Source of the DNA: Trichobilharzia szidati
Lineage: Eukaryota > Platyhelminthes > Trematoda > Strigeidida > Schistosomatidae
DNA length: 64,000 nucleotides
NCBI GenBank assembly: GCA_944472155.2
Contig: OX235272.1
Location: 97,346,020-97,410,019, forward strand
Direction: 5' to 3'
Position numbers and translations under genes: made by a program. The notes beneath the pieces were generated by a model. That model did not search any database. It was not told the DNA's origin and saw only the letters and a list, made by a program, of their open reading frames with translations. Positions 24,101 to 38,300 of this stretch are shown here, piece by piece. The stretch's first letter is position 1, and each line of letters starts with the position of its first letter.

Positions 24101-27100
24101 GAAAGAAAGAAAGGGTGGGTGAGTGAAGGGTGAATGTGTGAGTGAGTGATAAAAAATTATCCGTGTATAGTTATTAGTAAGTACACAGTAGTTATTTCTT
24201 ATTGTTATGACTATTTAACGGTGATACGCATTCTACTATATATATTTTATACATTATGGCTTTTTCGTATGCTACACAATAATACTTCTCAATCTTTTGT
24301 TTTTACCGTCAACAGTTCATATTACTAAGATTTAGATAGTAGAAACTAAAGTATGATAAGTATCAGAATGATTCATATTTACTGCTATGCGTTAAATCAC
24401 TTCTTTTATCATCTTGTATACATTGAATACTGAATCTTGATATTGCTGATATCCTATTGATTGTCAAGGTCAGCATGACATATGTACGTATTTGACTGTC
24501 ATCATTGTCGCTAACACCGGTAATCAGTACTATCTATGATAAATTATCATTAGTATTAAATAAATAAGTTTGAAGTGTATTTATTAATTATACATATATA
24601 TTTATTAATACTGTCAAAATATTTATAATATACAATGCACATCGAACAGTGATCTGACTGTCAAATTGATTGATTTAAACAATAGCTATCAATATTCACT
24701 CTTACTATATATTATGTTGTATATGATTGAAAGCTAGTGTTATGTAAAAATTTATTTCTTATTTTGGTACATATCAAAGTCTTTTTTGTCAGCATTCAAA
24801 AAATAAAAGTTCCAACATACACTTATTGTACATGGTGATATCAGGTGAATTTCAATTGAAGTAAAGTAGCTTATAAACTTGTATCTTCCGCCTTGAAAAG
24901 TAACACTGATCCATTGTTTTGCTTAACATCATATGGACAAAATGTGGAATTACTTCTTTTCAGAAACTGACATTACGTCATAAATTGTTCTTTTAGCCTG
25001 AGAGACTTTGAATTTCGTTTATTTGGCTTCGGGATATCAGTCTTCTTCTTCTTCTTCTTCATTTTTTACATTACATGATGTACACAGTTTTCTGTATTAC
25101 CAGTGGAGTACATTAAAGATACATGTTTTACTAAGAAATTTTTCCATTGATTTCTATAATTATTCCGAAAGTTTCGTTCCATCACAGACATCAGTTAGTG
25201 TATGGAGAATTAGGGTTTTCAATGCTTAGACATACACACATTTGTTATTCTACTATAGATTTCCATGGCTAGACTGTTACTATTCCCTTGAATTCCAAAC
25301 GGAACATAGGGCTTCAATAGCACATCCCCGCTTCACTCTATCTTCTGAAGTGTTTTTTGGGTGCCCATAAGCCTTCATTTCCTCTACACACTATCTGCTC
25401 TCCACTCCCAAACTGTCGTTTGCCATGCAGATTCCACTGGAAAGCTTGGCGCGTGATGTCGCTTAATAGTCTTCTCAGTGTGTGTCCAGCCCACCTCCAT
25501 TTCCTATTTGTTGATATGTTCTTGGTTGGTTCATTGCACTGCCGATTTTCTTGTTACTGATTCTTTCTGGCCATCTCATCTCCACTATCAAGTCAGTGAA
25601 GGCATGTGTTGATAAAAGTCTTCAATTACCTTTTGGAAATGTTTTCAGGGATGCATGTGTCAAATATGTGGACCGCATAAAAAACATGGGTATATCTGTG
25701 AAACAACTCAGAGGACAGAATCATCTTTAGGCCTTAATCGTAGTACATAAAATCTCAACTGAAGTTGTATCATAAATATGTGTTTTCTAACTTTTAACCT
25801 GTCACAGCTTCAATTTTAACTCATCCAAATCGGTCATTTATTTATTTTTCCCATCGTTTTATTTTTTATAAAATTTCCTACTCGTGTAAAAGACAAACTA
25901 GAAGTACACAAACTAGAGAAAGAAATCAGGATTAATTTGCACATATGGGACAAGGAGGATAATTTTCACTTTTTATCCCAATAAAACGCATGTGTGTTAT
26001 ACCTGTGTGAATATATTAGCCTGCATTGTATGTAAGCATTTTAGGCGTATATTTAGGGTTGTTTCCGTTTGTGTGCGTGTGTGTGTGTAGGGGATGGTGG
26101 GGAAGATGGAGGTGCGTGGGAATGTCTGTAAGAATAAAGCACCTTCTACAAGGCGTAAATGTTGCATGATATTTTTGTATAAATGTAACGACTTATTATT
26201 TTATATCTATTATCCATGTAATATACATATGTTTACACAACAGATGTGATATACAATAATACAGTTAATTAGTTACTAAGTCTTCAAAATTAAGTTAGAT
26301 AATATATACTTTGTGAAACAGTCTTTCGTGTTCAACTCAAATGGTTGACTAGGTAAGAAAAAAAGAATGAACAAAAACGAAGTAACTAACTAACTAACTA
26401 ACCTGTTCTACAAAAGGCGAAAGTGTATGCACATTTCAAACATGAATTAGCTTCTATGTTTTTTGTCTTTTTCCTCAAAGTTTGACGATTAAATCTTCTC
26501 TCCGTAATGGGGAAATATCTAAATATGTCCTATCTGCCCTATCCCTTCTTCTTTGCCACTCTGTAATCAATAAATAACATTCGACACCATTTCCCCCACC
26601 CACCCACAGATATGTATATACCTTCCAAAGTTACCACAATAGCTGGAACTAGAACTTTCTTACTTTTTGAAACAAAGAGAAGAAAAACTTAATTAGTAGT
26701 AACTATGGTAACTGTATAGAGGAAACGAGTGGACATTATAGAAGAGAAACTGCGAGAATGGACACCAAATGAATAGAGTTTTTCCCTAACAGGTGTACTT
26801 AAACACATTTTGAATAGTTTTCTCTACTTTATTCACTAAATGAAATGACATCGTGATACATACTGTAGAAGTTTAAGGAATAATAATTCATGTATTCGTG
26901 GTAAATTCTATTCCAGAGTTTATCATGTTACCGTATGACTAACTTTAGAAATTGACGTATTTACATATATCTTCAAAGGAGCAAAGTGACCTTCCACATC
27001 TAAGGTTATCTATCAAAATTTAACCAATCAGAATGAACTTTTCTTTTTATGCTGATTTTTATACTTTAAATGTTTTGATGGTTCACTTATGTGTTAAAAA

Positions 27101-29940
27101 TATTTTCAATATTCATTTAGCTTTTACTTGAACTGTTTTATATGTTATTTAAGAGGCAAAAGATGATCTACAGAAATTATAAATGTGTTGATAATTATAC
27201 CAAATTATACGAATTAGAGAAGTAAATTGGACATTCTAGTCACTATTCATCACAAGTCGTTGAGGAAGTAGATGTTCTGGGATGTATTCCAATGTTAAAG
27301 AAGTATTTCTAAGTTCATAATGCAAGTATTAGCCTTCTTTGATATTCTTTTTGACTTATATTCAAGATTGCGTCCTGCAAAAATTTGTAACTGAACTCGA
27401 CGTAAATACTTCTTTGTTAATAACGCTGAATAGCGACGTTGAATGGTTCTCATGACCCTTATGACCTAGTGGATAACTTTTTGGTGTTTAGAACGATGGA
27501 TGCAGGACTCAAGTCTCAGTAAGAATACCATCACTCAGTAGGAATGCAGGTTCATCCAGTTGATGAACTCCAAAATGGGACGAAATGAGTCTCCTGGATT
27601 CCGCTGCCGATCAACCCCAGTCAAAATAGCTTTGAATTACTCTACAACGTTTATTTGTTACATACTCGTACACATTGAGGTGATCATATTAGGGACAAGT
27701 TAAAGTATAGCAATCCATTAGTGTGAACACACCAATGACCTTGGACGCATACTATTTGTTGGATAACGCGACTTACCATTATTTTAGCGCCGTTATGAAG
27801 GAAGTGATGTTCAAATTTCATCCTGATCTCGTTTTTAAGTGCTGTTAGGATAATGTGCTGATAGCTCGTTAGGGTTAGTCTTAGAATAAAAGTAAGGATT
27901 AGGGTTAGGGCTATGATTAGAGTTAGGTTTGGGGTTGGGATTATGGTTAGGGTGTTTTATTATCTCCATTTTTCCAGTAAATAGTCGTCGATTCCCTTCG
28001 TGGGATCCATACTAATTCAATGAAGGGCTTTCAGCGAAGACTGAAAAACAGGATAAGGGAGATAAGTGGGTCACAGAAAGAACTCATCTTCAGGCACTTC
28101 GGTGAATACCAGTACAATATCTGGTTTAACCTAAAGAACGATACTTCTCATTATAATCGGAAAATACTTTTAAGTCAATTCATGGCAAGCTATCTTGTTT
28201 GATGTGTTTTATCGCATTATTCTCTGCATTTCCCTTGTAAATAAACGTTATTTTTATGTAAAAGCCATTGATTTTTCTGAGTGGTCTCCTCGATCGCCTT
28301 CAGACGTGCATTCGCACTCTATAGATCGTTATAGTTTCACTTTGAGCATATTAGTAAACCTGTTCAGCAATGAAGTTTGTTCCGACATTTATCAGATAAC
28401 ATCTACTACTGCTAATGTCGACCCTGCTGTCAAGATGATGCAAGCCCACAGCATAAAATACAGTGACATCACTAGTGAACAGTTTAATAGGCCAATGGTT
28501 TTGGGTGCTGTTTTACAGTGTGCGTAAACTATGCCATATGGGTAAGTTTGAAGTCCTTTAACTCTCTGTGGGGAAGACACCTTTTTTAATCGATAATATA
28601 CTAATTAAAAGTGGCATATATATATATATATATATATATATGCAGTCGACCATAACAATAATTAAAGATATTTGTTTGTTTATCCACTCCTTGTTGTGTG
28701 TATATGTGTTTGTCCTCTAGTGAAAACTGAAAGAGGACATGTATATCAATATAAGTAAACAGAATTGATACTTACTTAATTGTACTTTTTATTTGTTGCC
28801 AAAACGATTAGTTGTGTTGTGGTGGTTGTCTGTGTACTTAGTGTATTGCTGAGGATAATTAAAAATATTATATATATATATATACGCACTAATGTATAAG
28901 TATTCGGATAAATCAATCAAGATTTGAGTGCTGTATCTATCAAATAGATAATAGCAGCTTTATGATTACAGCTTAGATCATATAAGTGTGAATTAGTGAG
29001 TGATTGAGAAGGAGAGAAAGGTAGAAAAGAAGAAAGAAGTAGGGTCTAGGGTATTATAGATAATATTTATTGTTAAATCTTAACGACTAGTATTCTATCA
29101 GGAAGTTTAAGTATAGTGTTAAAGGTATTTGCATACTATTATTGTGGATTCATGTTTGTCTATTACTTTTCTAAATAAGAAGCTGATTTCTCAATGTGTG
29201 TGTGTGTGCCTACACAAAGTGAACTATACTTTCTAGACGAACTAGCGTTCCTTTCATCTTTCAGTTGATATTCCTCTTCATAAAAATCTGACTTGTTTCA
29301 TAAAATTAGATGTCAATAGTACATCTGATTACGATTACACTGTTGTGAAATTCACTTCATGGGTCTGTCTCATCAATTTCACTGAATCGATTATATCAGA
29401 AGTTCACTGACTCTTGTTGTTAAATAAACTTAGTTTATCCCAAGCAGACCAAAAATTATCACCGCTTTGTATTCCTAGTGGAAAATAGGGTGTTTTTTAT
29501 TTTACAGGGTGGGTATGTTAACCTCCCATCGGCTATTCCTCTTTTCCTTAGCGGCTTACTGCCGTGTAGGTTTAGGAGTGCTTCAGTTGTCTGGGAATTA
29601 GACCCGTACAACTTGCGTGGCTAGTGAGCAAAGTTAAAATATTTTGAATGAACTTCTTTCTCTTACTATAGTTCAGTATCCACTGGACTATCGTCCAGCT
29701 AAATGTTGCCTTTGAGAGGAATGACTGGGAATACAGTTCATTTCAGTTCAGCTCACTTCTCTAGTTATTCATATCTACTGAAAGTAAATGAATATAATTC
29801 ATCTTACTTTTCATTATTTAATTTATCTACTCTACTAAAAATAAAAATCATTGGAGAAAGTCTTCATTGACACATTTCTTTCCTAGATTTTTACTTCCTT
29901 ATCAGATTGTTATGCTTTCTCATTATCTACACTATAAGTG

Positions 29941-29971
<31 letters not shown>

Positions 29972-32104
29972 AGGTTATTTTTGATTGATAAACTGAATGA
30001 GAAGATAGTGAGCAGTTGAAATATAAAAAAGAAACATTTTTTCCCTTTCTTTCTTGTTCTCTGAATAGATTTTCTAGATTGTCTTAGCCTTAAATATCAT
30101 TACACAGATGTGTATAATTGTTCACGTATAGATACTGTGTTTGTGTGTGTATATTCAGTGTCTATCTGTGGTATAACAAGTGGAAATTATAATACCAGTG
30201 GATATGACTCTAACTCAGTTCACTCGGATGAAGGCCTACATACATACTCACACACAAACAAGCTGTGGAACATACACAAACTCTCGTGTACTTAAACATT
30301 TTTTGGCTACCTAGCTGATTTTTTCTAAAAAGTTTTCAGATAATATTTATATTATCTTGCTTGTAATATATTATGATTATTGGGGTATTGTTGTTATATT
30401 GCATAGATTTATGAGTGGCAGCTTGTCAAGACAGGAAGTGGAACACAAGTGAAAGTGAATGATATATATAAAACCTCGTGTGTTCAGATTCTCCCCCTCC
30501 GCCTATAGCACAGGCGATAGATGGAGTTGACGAATTACCTGCACAGGATGTATATATATATGTAGGCCTAGAGATAGGATATATAAGTAAGTGGAAGAGA
30601 AGTAGTGACTTTTCTCTCCAGGAGAATAAAAAAATAATTAAACTAAATAACTCAGATCTTAGATGGGCTTTTTTTTTCCAGAAATCTGTGCTTTTCTGCG
30701 AATCTCTTTCTCTCTCCCACTCTCCCTCCCTGCTTGTGTAATTACGTGTATGTCGTATGCATGTGTGTGTGTGTGTGTCTGTGCGTTCGTCAGTGGAAAT
30801 GTTGACCACAAAAAAAACTTTAAAATTCTGTTATTACTTATTACTTTCAAATAGTAAATGAGCAGGGGATATGCGTATATGTATACATAGAGATAAGATT
30901 GGCGTTTAAGTATCTCATATACATCCATATTGATAGTAAAAAGATAAAAAAAAATTAGGTTTAAATAAAACAAAGAATATATGAATTGTATTTGTAAGTA
31001 GTAGTATTATCCTAGAACAAGTACACATTATCAATGAGGTAGTTGGGTAAAAAGGTATTAGGCTAGTTAATTTGAGTTGACTTGAAATGAGGTTACGCTT
31101 GAGATGTAGTAGTTGTAGTAATGTGAGTAGTAGTAGTTAGAGGGAAGTTAGTGTAGGCTTAGGTGAGGTAAGCTGAAATGGTAACGTAACGAAGATTGCT
31201 AACAAAATTATCTTTTCAAAGAAGAAGGGAAAATTTCATAATGTCTAAGTAGCAGAAACCGTCGGGGGAAAAATGGAACAACGCAAAAATACACGCACAA
31301 AAAAAAAAAGAACAACGACATTAGAAATAAAACAAACTCTCTGGCCTTATGACAATACAATCCACTCTCTCCATCCTCGTCTGTTATTAGTTTTCCATTT
31401 TTCAGAAGAAAGTTAATTACTGTGATAAAAAGTCATTGTTATTACTACAGACTGCATAACTTGTTTAGAGGAATTTCACTATCTTTACTCCCCTCTCCAT
31501 TATTTTCCCTATCCTTCTTTTTGTTTGCTGCAATATATATGTATATACAAGTTTGTTTCTTCCTTTTTTTGGTTTTATAATAATTGCTATTATTATCATT
31601 GTTATTATTACAATCAACAACTTATTACCTGATTAGTATCAGTAGGGGATAATTAAATCAGTGAGTGAATTTGGGGCCCTAACCACCCATATTTTAAGTA
31701 ATGATAAAATTGTATCTACCAATAACCTCAACTACACATATTTATCCATGTATATGTGTGAGCGCGTGTGTCTGCTATGTGCTTTTATGTGTGTGTGTGT
31801 GTGTGTGAGGGAGAGCGTGTGCATGCATATCTCTACAACTTAAACCAGAACCATTTTTTATTACAGGGAGAGGTATTGAATAAGTAATTATTGAATTCAA
31901 TTCAATCGTTTATTCATTCATTATCAATGCACCCGTATATTTAATTATAATAACATTACTAGCAATATTAATACTGTCATAAGGAATACAATATGTGATG
32001 ATTGCCACTGTTAGTTATATTTTTATTGTGTGTAATATGGGTGAGTGTTTGAGTTAGACCAGTTTCCGGATAAAGGAATGATGTATTTGACCAAAGGTAT
32101 TCAG

Positions 32105-32137
<33 letters not shown>

Positions 32138-32320
32138 CGCATATCTTCTTAATACTCAAATGACCTATCAATCAAGCAATTTGGCTATAGATGCTATTTC
32201 TATTACTACTATTATTTCTACTAACAGCCTCAACAGCAGTGATGATAAGAATGGTGATTACAATAATGTTAACATTAATTTAATGTAATTACAAGCATTT
32301 CCTATTTATTTAGGCTAATA

Positions 32321-32362
<42 letters not shown>

Positions 32363-35300
32363 CCCATTGAATGCACAGAAAATGTGCTTTAACTTGAAGT
32401 AATTTGGTGGATGGTGACTAGTGGTGAAATCAAAGATGCGCATTTCGTCCTATTTGGAAGTCGTCAGTTGGATGCACCTGCGATTCCGATTGAGAGATGG
32501 CGTTTGCACTAAGGCTTGGACTCAGTACTCATTTTTTCAAACCCCATAACATTATCAACTAGACCATTCAGGCCACGAGAGCCACCTTTTGTGCGACAGG
32601 TATCAGTTATTATTTTGTTCAATTTGGAATTTCCAAAAGTGAATTAAATAAAAACTGATACCTGGATTCTCCTGTTAGTCACCATTCTCTAAACTACTAC
32701 AAGTTAAATCCACAGATATCATGGAAGCATCCATAAAAGGAGCTAACATGTTGACAGAGGCCGTAAACTTCGGTTCAGTCAATCAAAGGGAAAGTCCAAA
32801 TTGAAATAAAGGTGCCTTAAATTGGAAAGCCATTTAACAGAAATGGGTCATAATAAATTACTCGTGGTTTCTAATAACTTTCTGATACCTAGACAGATAC
32901 TGAATGACGATGGCACTATATATTGTAAATTAACAGAAATTGAAATTCATGCACCACTGGATTCCATCCCAGTGTCTGAGTAGCTAATGAGCTCACTTTG
33001 TAGCCTGAAGGTCCTGGACTCGTCTTCCCGTAGGGTTATGTATTCGTACCTCTGAAAAATCCCAAACTGGAGTAAAATAGCTTTCCGGTCAGTGCTCCTT
33101 GGTTTCTAGTGATTCTTCTCTAACTCATGTTAGCTTGTAGTTAAACCTGCAACACTGATTAGTTTCTCAACCCAATTTTCGTTTGTGTACACCTAAAGGC
33201 ACATGTGGGGTTCACTTCACAGCGGTCAAACCCTTTAGTTGACCTGTTACCAATCATCTTTTTTTCAAACAGACTGAAACTTCAACCGTTTTGGGTTGAT
33301 CAAATCAAGTATGAAGTCCAATCAGTATGCCTTCATAACTCATTCGTTTTTCAGTGACCCACTAGTAGTACTGCTTAAGGGGAAAATTATCATTCTATCC
33401 GTTTTTTCCCCTCTCAAGGTCATTTGACAAATAACGTTGGACTGTTAAATATTAAATGGTAAATAGCCAAAATATAATGATCGATACACATTCGCTTAAT
33501 CAAAATCGTAAGATCGTTATTTAGTCACAATTTATTTAAAGAGGTGGAGATTCTCCTTCTAAGGACTTATAGTTTAGGATTAGTATCATGAGATATATAG
33601 TTTATCAGTGACTGAAACTAACTCATCATGAATTTCAACAGTTTCTGTTTCCTTTTCTCAAATTTATGAAACAGTGACGTTTTCTTTATTCCTTCGCTTT
33701 CTGAGTAGGACTTCAAACTCTGAACTCTGAAATTTTATTATTAGTGTTAATATTACGGGATGGGATTTACAGCCTCATACCCAACCTTCCGTCTTTTCCA
33801 GATGGCTTACTACTAGCTATTTGAGTTTTAGGAGCGCTTGATTTGGCCACAAATTATTTCTGGAGGAAAAGACTCCAGAATGGTCGCCCTACAGTTTTGG
33901 TCTTTCAAAAGGCTGGGATAAATATATATATTCTGTTCTCCTGAAAACCAAAGCCCAGTCAATAGGAATATCATTATGTGAATGATTCAATTATGTATGA
34001 ATTTATAGGATTAATTGTATGATGAGATAATGTTCAATCATATCTGTTATTTGCAAATTACGGAGTTCCAGATGAAAATTCAGATCACAAGATATACTCT
34101 GTTTGATACAAAAAACAACAAAAACATGTGTCAATCAAGAAGGAAAGCATAAATGCATGTGTATCTAAACTACTAATTGGAGGTGAGTGGTTGGTAGTGT
34201 ATGCTTGCCAATTTCAACCAAAGTGATCAGACTAAGAAGTTAAGTAAAGCGGAAAAAAATCCTATTTCCTGATTGATTGATAGATAAGTAGAATTAAGCA
34301 CAACATATAATTACCAGTATAAGTAAGTAGGGATGTGACGCTATGCTTTGTTGGATAAGGCAGTCGGCTTTCAAGCAACAGACATGAATTGTTCAAGGTC
34401 TTCACTAGACGCTGGAAGTAAGTCCTGCGTCTGAGTCATCAGGTTTTCAAACTGCACCTTTGTGTCTAATTCTTCAACTCTGGATGAAATAGTACCATAC
34501 CTAGGAGCAAGAGATGGGATTTTCATCTGAATGTCAGACAGAGACCGAAGGTAATTTATTAGAGAATTATGTCTGACATGATAAAGAAAATATCTGAGGA
34601 TCTATGAGTTATGGTACTGAGAAGTTGCAAAACAACCGAATTTCACATGAAGTTCCCGGATTCTCTAAGGAAATATGTCTTTAATTGCTCTAGTATAATC
34701 GTGTGTGTGTGACAATCAGCCGGAAATCCTCTCTCTTGATCCTAAGTGTTGCACTATTTCGTTCAGAGTTGACGAATTAGACACAAGGGTGCAGTATGAA
34801 AATCTTTCAACCAACAGGTCAAGATTTCATAATCCTTCTATACCAACCAAAGTATTAGCAGTCACACAAAAAGTATGGTTAAATTAGTTATTAGGGGTGA
34901 TGACGGTGATAGTGATAATGTTACTCTTCTTAGTTGAGTGGACTTAAGTGATTAACAGTAAGATTATAGTTCTGTAAGTTTATAAACAAGTCAGTAGATC
35001 ACTGTCAACGCTTTGTACAGTTAACAAAGTTGATTATTACTCTGAAATTTGCACTCCTAATCTAACAGATAAGTCCTTCTTGGTCATCTGAATCGATTAA
35101 TTTTTATTACCAATATAAATAATCAGTAAACAGTTCCATTGTAGATGTTATTTTATCACTCCTTGCGTCTCCAAGCGGAACATAGGGTTTCAAAATTAGG
35201 AATTTGAATTTTCAGTAGTGCTGGCAGTGTTTTCCTTCATGGGAGTGGGGTTTCCATGCCCAACCTTCTCTCTTTTCCAGGAAGCTTACTACTACTATTA

Positions 35301-38300
35301 CTACTGCTACCTAGGTAAGGTTTAAAAGTGCGTTAGTCTACGGGTAATCAAACCTTGAATATGCGCGTGTCTGACAAGCATTCTACCCATATTATAAAAT
35401 AGTCATATAACAGTCCTTCCGAATCATCTTTGATCAGGGTACAGATCCACTTAAAACCTTGAATTTGTTTAATTGAATTCCATTCATAACTACTGATGCA
35501 TGTATCTTACCTTGATTTTTATTCATTCTGCTACTGATCAACTTATTGAATTATACTAGTATAGACAAAAACAGTTCAATCTACTTATCTTTTTTATCAA
35601 CATATCGGATATGTGAATCACAGTGCTACAATATCACCATTTGGCCGAACTCTTCAGTTATCTATTTGTATATATTTAAATTATCAGTGCAAAACCATAA
35701 ATTTATTAACAAAATTACTATATATATGCCTAGTGAATATTGAATTCTTTCGACATTTGTTAAGAAATTGATTATCACTCGTTGCATAATACCCAATAAT
35801 AATAATAATAACAGTAAGAAGAACCCGAAAACGTACACTATTGATGTATGGATGCATGAAGTATGTGAATAATAAGGGGTTAGATAAATAAAAGATATCA
35901 GTGTCTGTTATCAGGGTGAGGGTAATATTCATCATATGGTGTTTTCGTGCAATGACTTTTGTTATCAACCTTGTTATCAGAATTCAGAAGATTGTATCTC
36001 CAGAATAACATCCTCTTTCCAGTTTACTTTGAAAACTGAAATTATTCAAATCACAACTACCCATTTCAATCGACCAGTAGTATACAGCGTCATGCGTTTA
36101 TGCTTGTTCTCTTGATTACCATTTATGGTACCAAGTAGACAACCTACTGCGACCTAAAAAATCTGGGTTTCGAAAGGGAACTGTAGTGAAGTTCACCTCC
36201 ACTAACTGTGTAAATTGCAAATTAATTTGCAAATTACGGACTTGATATAAGGTATTACCAGTTTGTAAAAAATTATATTTGTAATATCTCAGCGATATTG
36301 AAATGAGTAATTCCAACGTTTCGTTCGGCAATCTGGTCCGAACTTCTTCAGGGAAATTAATCAAAATTAACATAACAGAGGTTTCATATATAAAAGGCAC
36401 ATCTTTTGTTTTTAGAAACTTTGTCCAATCATGATTCATAAACAGAAGTATTAACAAGTATAATAAACAAAATTGTATGAGCTGTGATCATTTCAATATC
36501 GCTGAGATATTACAAATATAATTTTTTACAAATGTCTACTTCTCACTCGGCGCCCAAATATTTTAGAACTATTCGGTCAAATCCTGACGACAGTTCATTT
36601 GAAATATTACCAGTTTACTCAAGTGACTAACCAGAAATCGGGCGGTTTGGAGTAATTCGACTATTTGAGTTGAGTCAAACCGGGTACACTGCTGGTGAGC
36701 TCGGCCCTAAACGACCTAAGTGTCTGTTCAGTGTTTGGATCTCTTCGATCTGGCTGACAAGCACTACTGGTTGATGTGTGTGTTAAACAACTATTCATTT
36801 CAATTAAAAGTAGTATATGATATCACGCATTTAAAATGTCAAATTAGTTGGAGAAAAAAGAAAAAACAGATCAAAGCAATGTTCTCTTATTAGCTAACAC
36901 TACTTAAGGAATAAATAAGTAGTATGCATTTTGTCCCTTAATTTATTGTTCCCTGAGTGTTTGTTTAGATGTATTTGATTAAGTAAAGCTTTTTTTCTTT
37001 GGTTAAATAAATATCCCTGTACAAACACAACAGATTATCTTATCATATCAACAGAGAATCAATACTTTATCACAAGTGGTTCAGCATGAATGACTTTCAT
37101 GATAGTATTCATACTCTATGTTGCTTGTGGTAGAAGAGAATAACCACTTCTCCGCTTATTTGGTAATCACATTTGGAATTTTCACTCACTGCAAATGAAC
37201 AACAATCATGTAGGCATGGTATATGACACAGGACCTATTAAATGATGAATATCGTTTTTATTCCACACACACACACAAACATGTTTGTATAATCTTCCTT
37301 CATTAGATAAACAAAAATGAGTGTCTGTCCATTAAAACACATTTGAAAAGATACATTTTCCTTTATTCATAACCAGCTGACTATATAAGGTATGTTACTA
37401 GGCTATTCCGATACACTTGAGTCACTGTGTCCATATTCTAGTCTCTTTGTAGTTCTATGTATATTTGAGTGCAGTGTAATCTCAGACTTATAACTCGACG
37501 ACGATTAATGATGAAGATGTTCCGTGTTTGTTTTCAAAGCCTTGGTAACAGCAAGGTTAATCATTGTGTTTACCAATCATCACGCCAACGAACTGAATAT
37601 CTTAGCACATGATTGGCTAGGGAAGCAAGTAGCCTTGACGTCTGGCAAAGCCTTTGAAACCATGTCAAGATGTTAACCTCTGGTTACAATCAATTAGTCT
37701 GCTTAATTCTGTTTGGTTAACTAGCATTGCCAAGCCATAGGAAAGACAAGTATTGATTATAAGTCGATGTGATTAAAATATTCTAAAATTTAGTTAAAGC
37801 ACTGATCTTTTCTGATTTACCTAAATTAAAGTCTCTTAAGGTGCGTCGGTAGTTAAGTGGTAGAATACTAGCCAACCAGTACTGACTTGGTCAGGAGTTC
37901 GATTCCAAACCAGCGCACTTCTAAACCTCATCTTGAGGCTAGAAAAAGACTAATAAAGAGGGGAGGTTATGCTCGAAACTAGTGACCGCACCACGTTAAA
38001 GGACGGCATCTCTGCCGAAACTTCAATGCTCATGCTTGAAGCCCTGTGATCAACTGGAAACTCAACGGAATAAAATGATAAATAATGAGTTCTTTTTAGA
38101 GATACATACATAAAGTTAGTGGAATAGAATTTTCTTTGAATCCTCTTAACGAAAACTCAGAGTCAGATTTTTTTTGTCCAGATTCCTTTCACATATTCTC
38201 CAGGGTAGATTTTTGTTTCAAAGTGAGTCTTTTTCACTGTAAAATAAATGAAGGTGTAATACAAACCAAAGTATTTAATTCAGTTTTGATTTTCCCATAG

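Noticed and set aside
28020..28527. Two open frames as host exons
   Set aside because: No domain, repeat-like surroundings, and no phase-1 splice borders that would fit intron 2.
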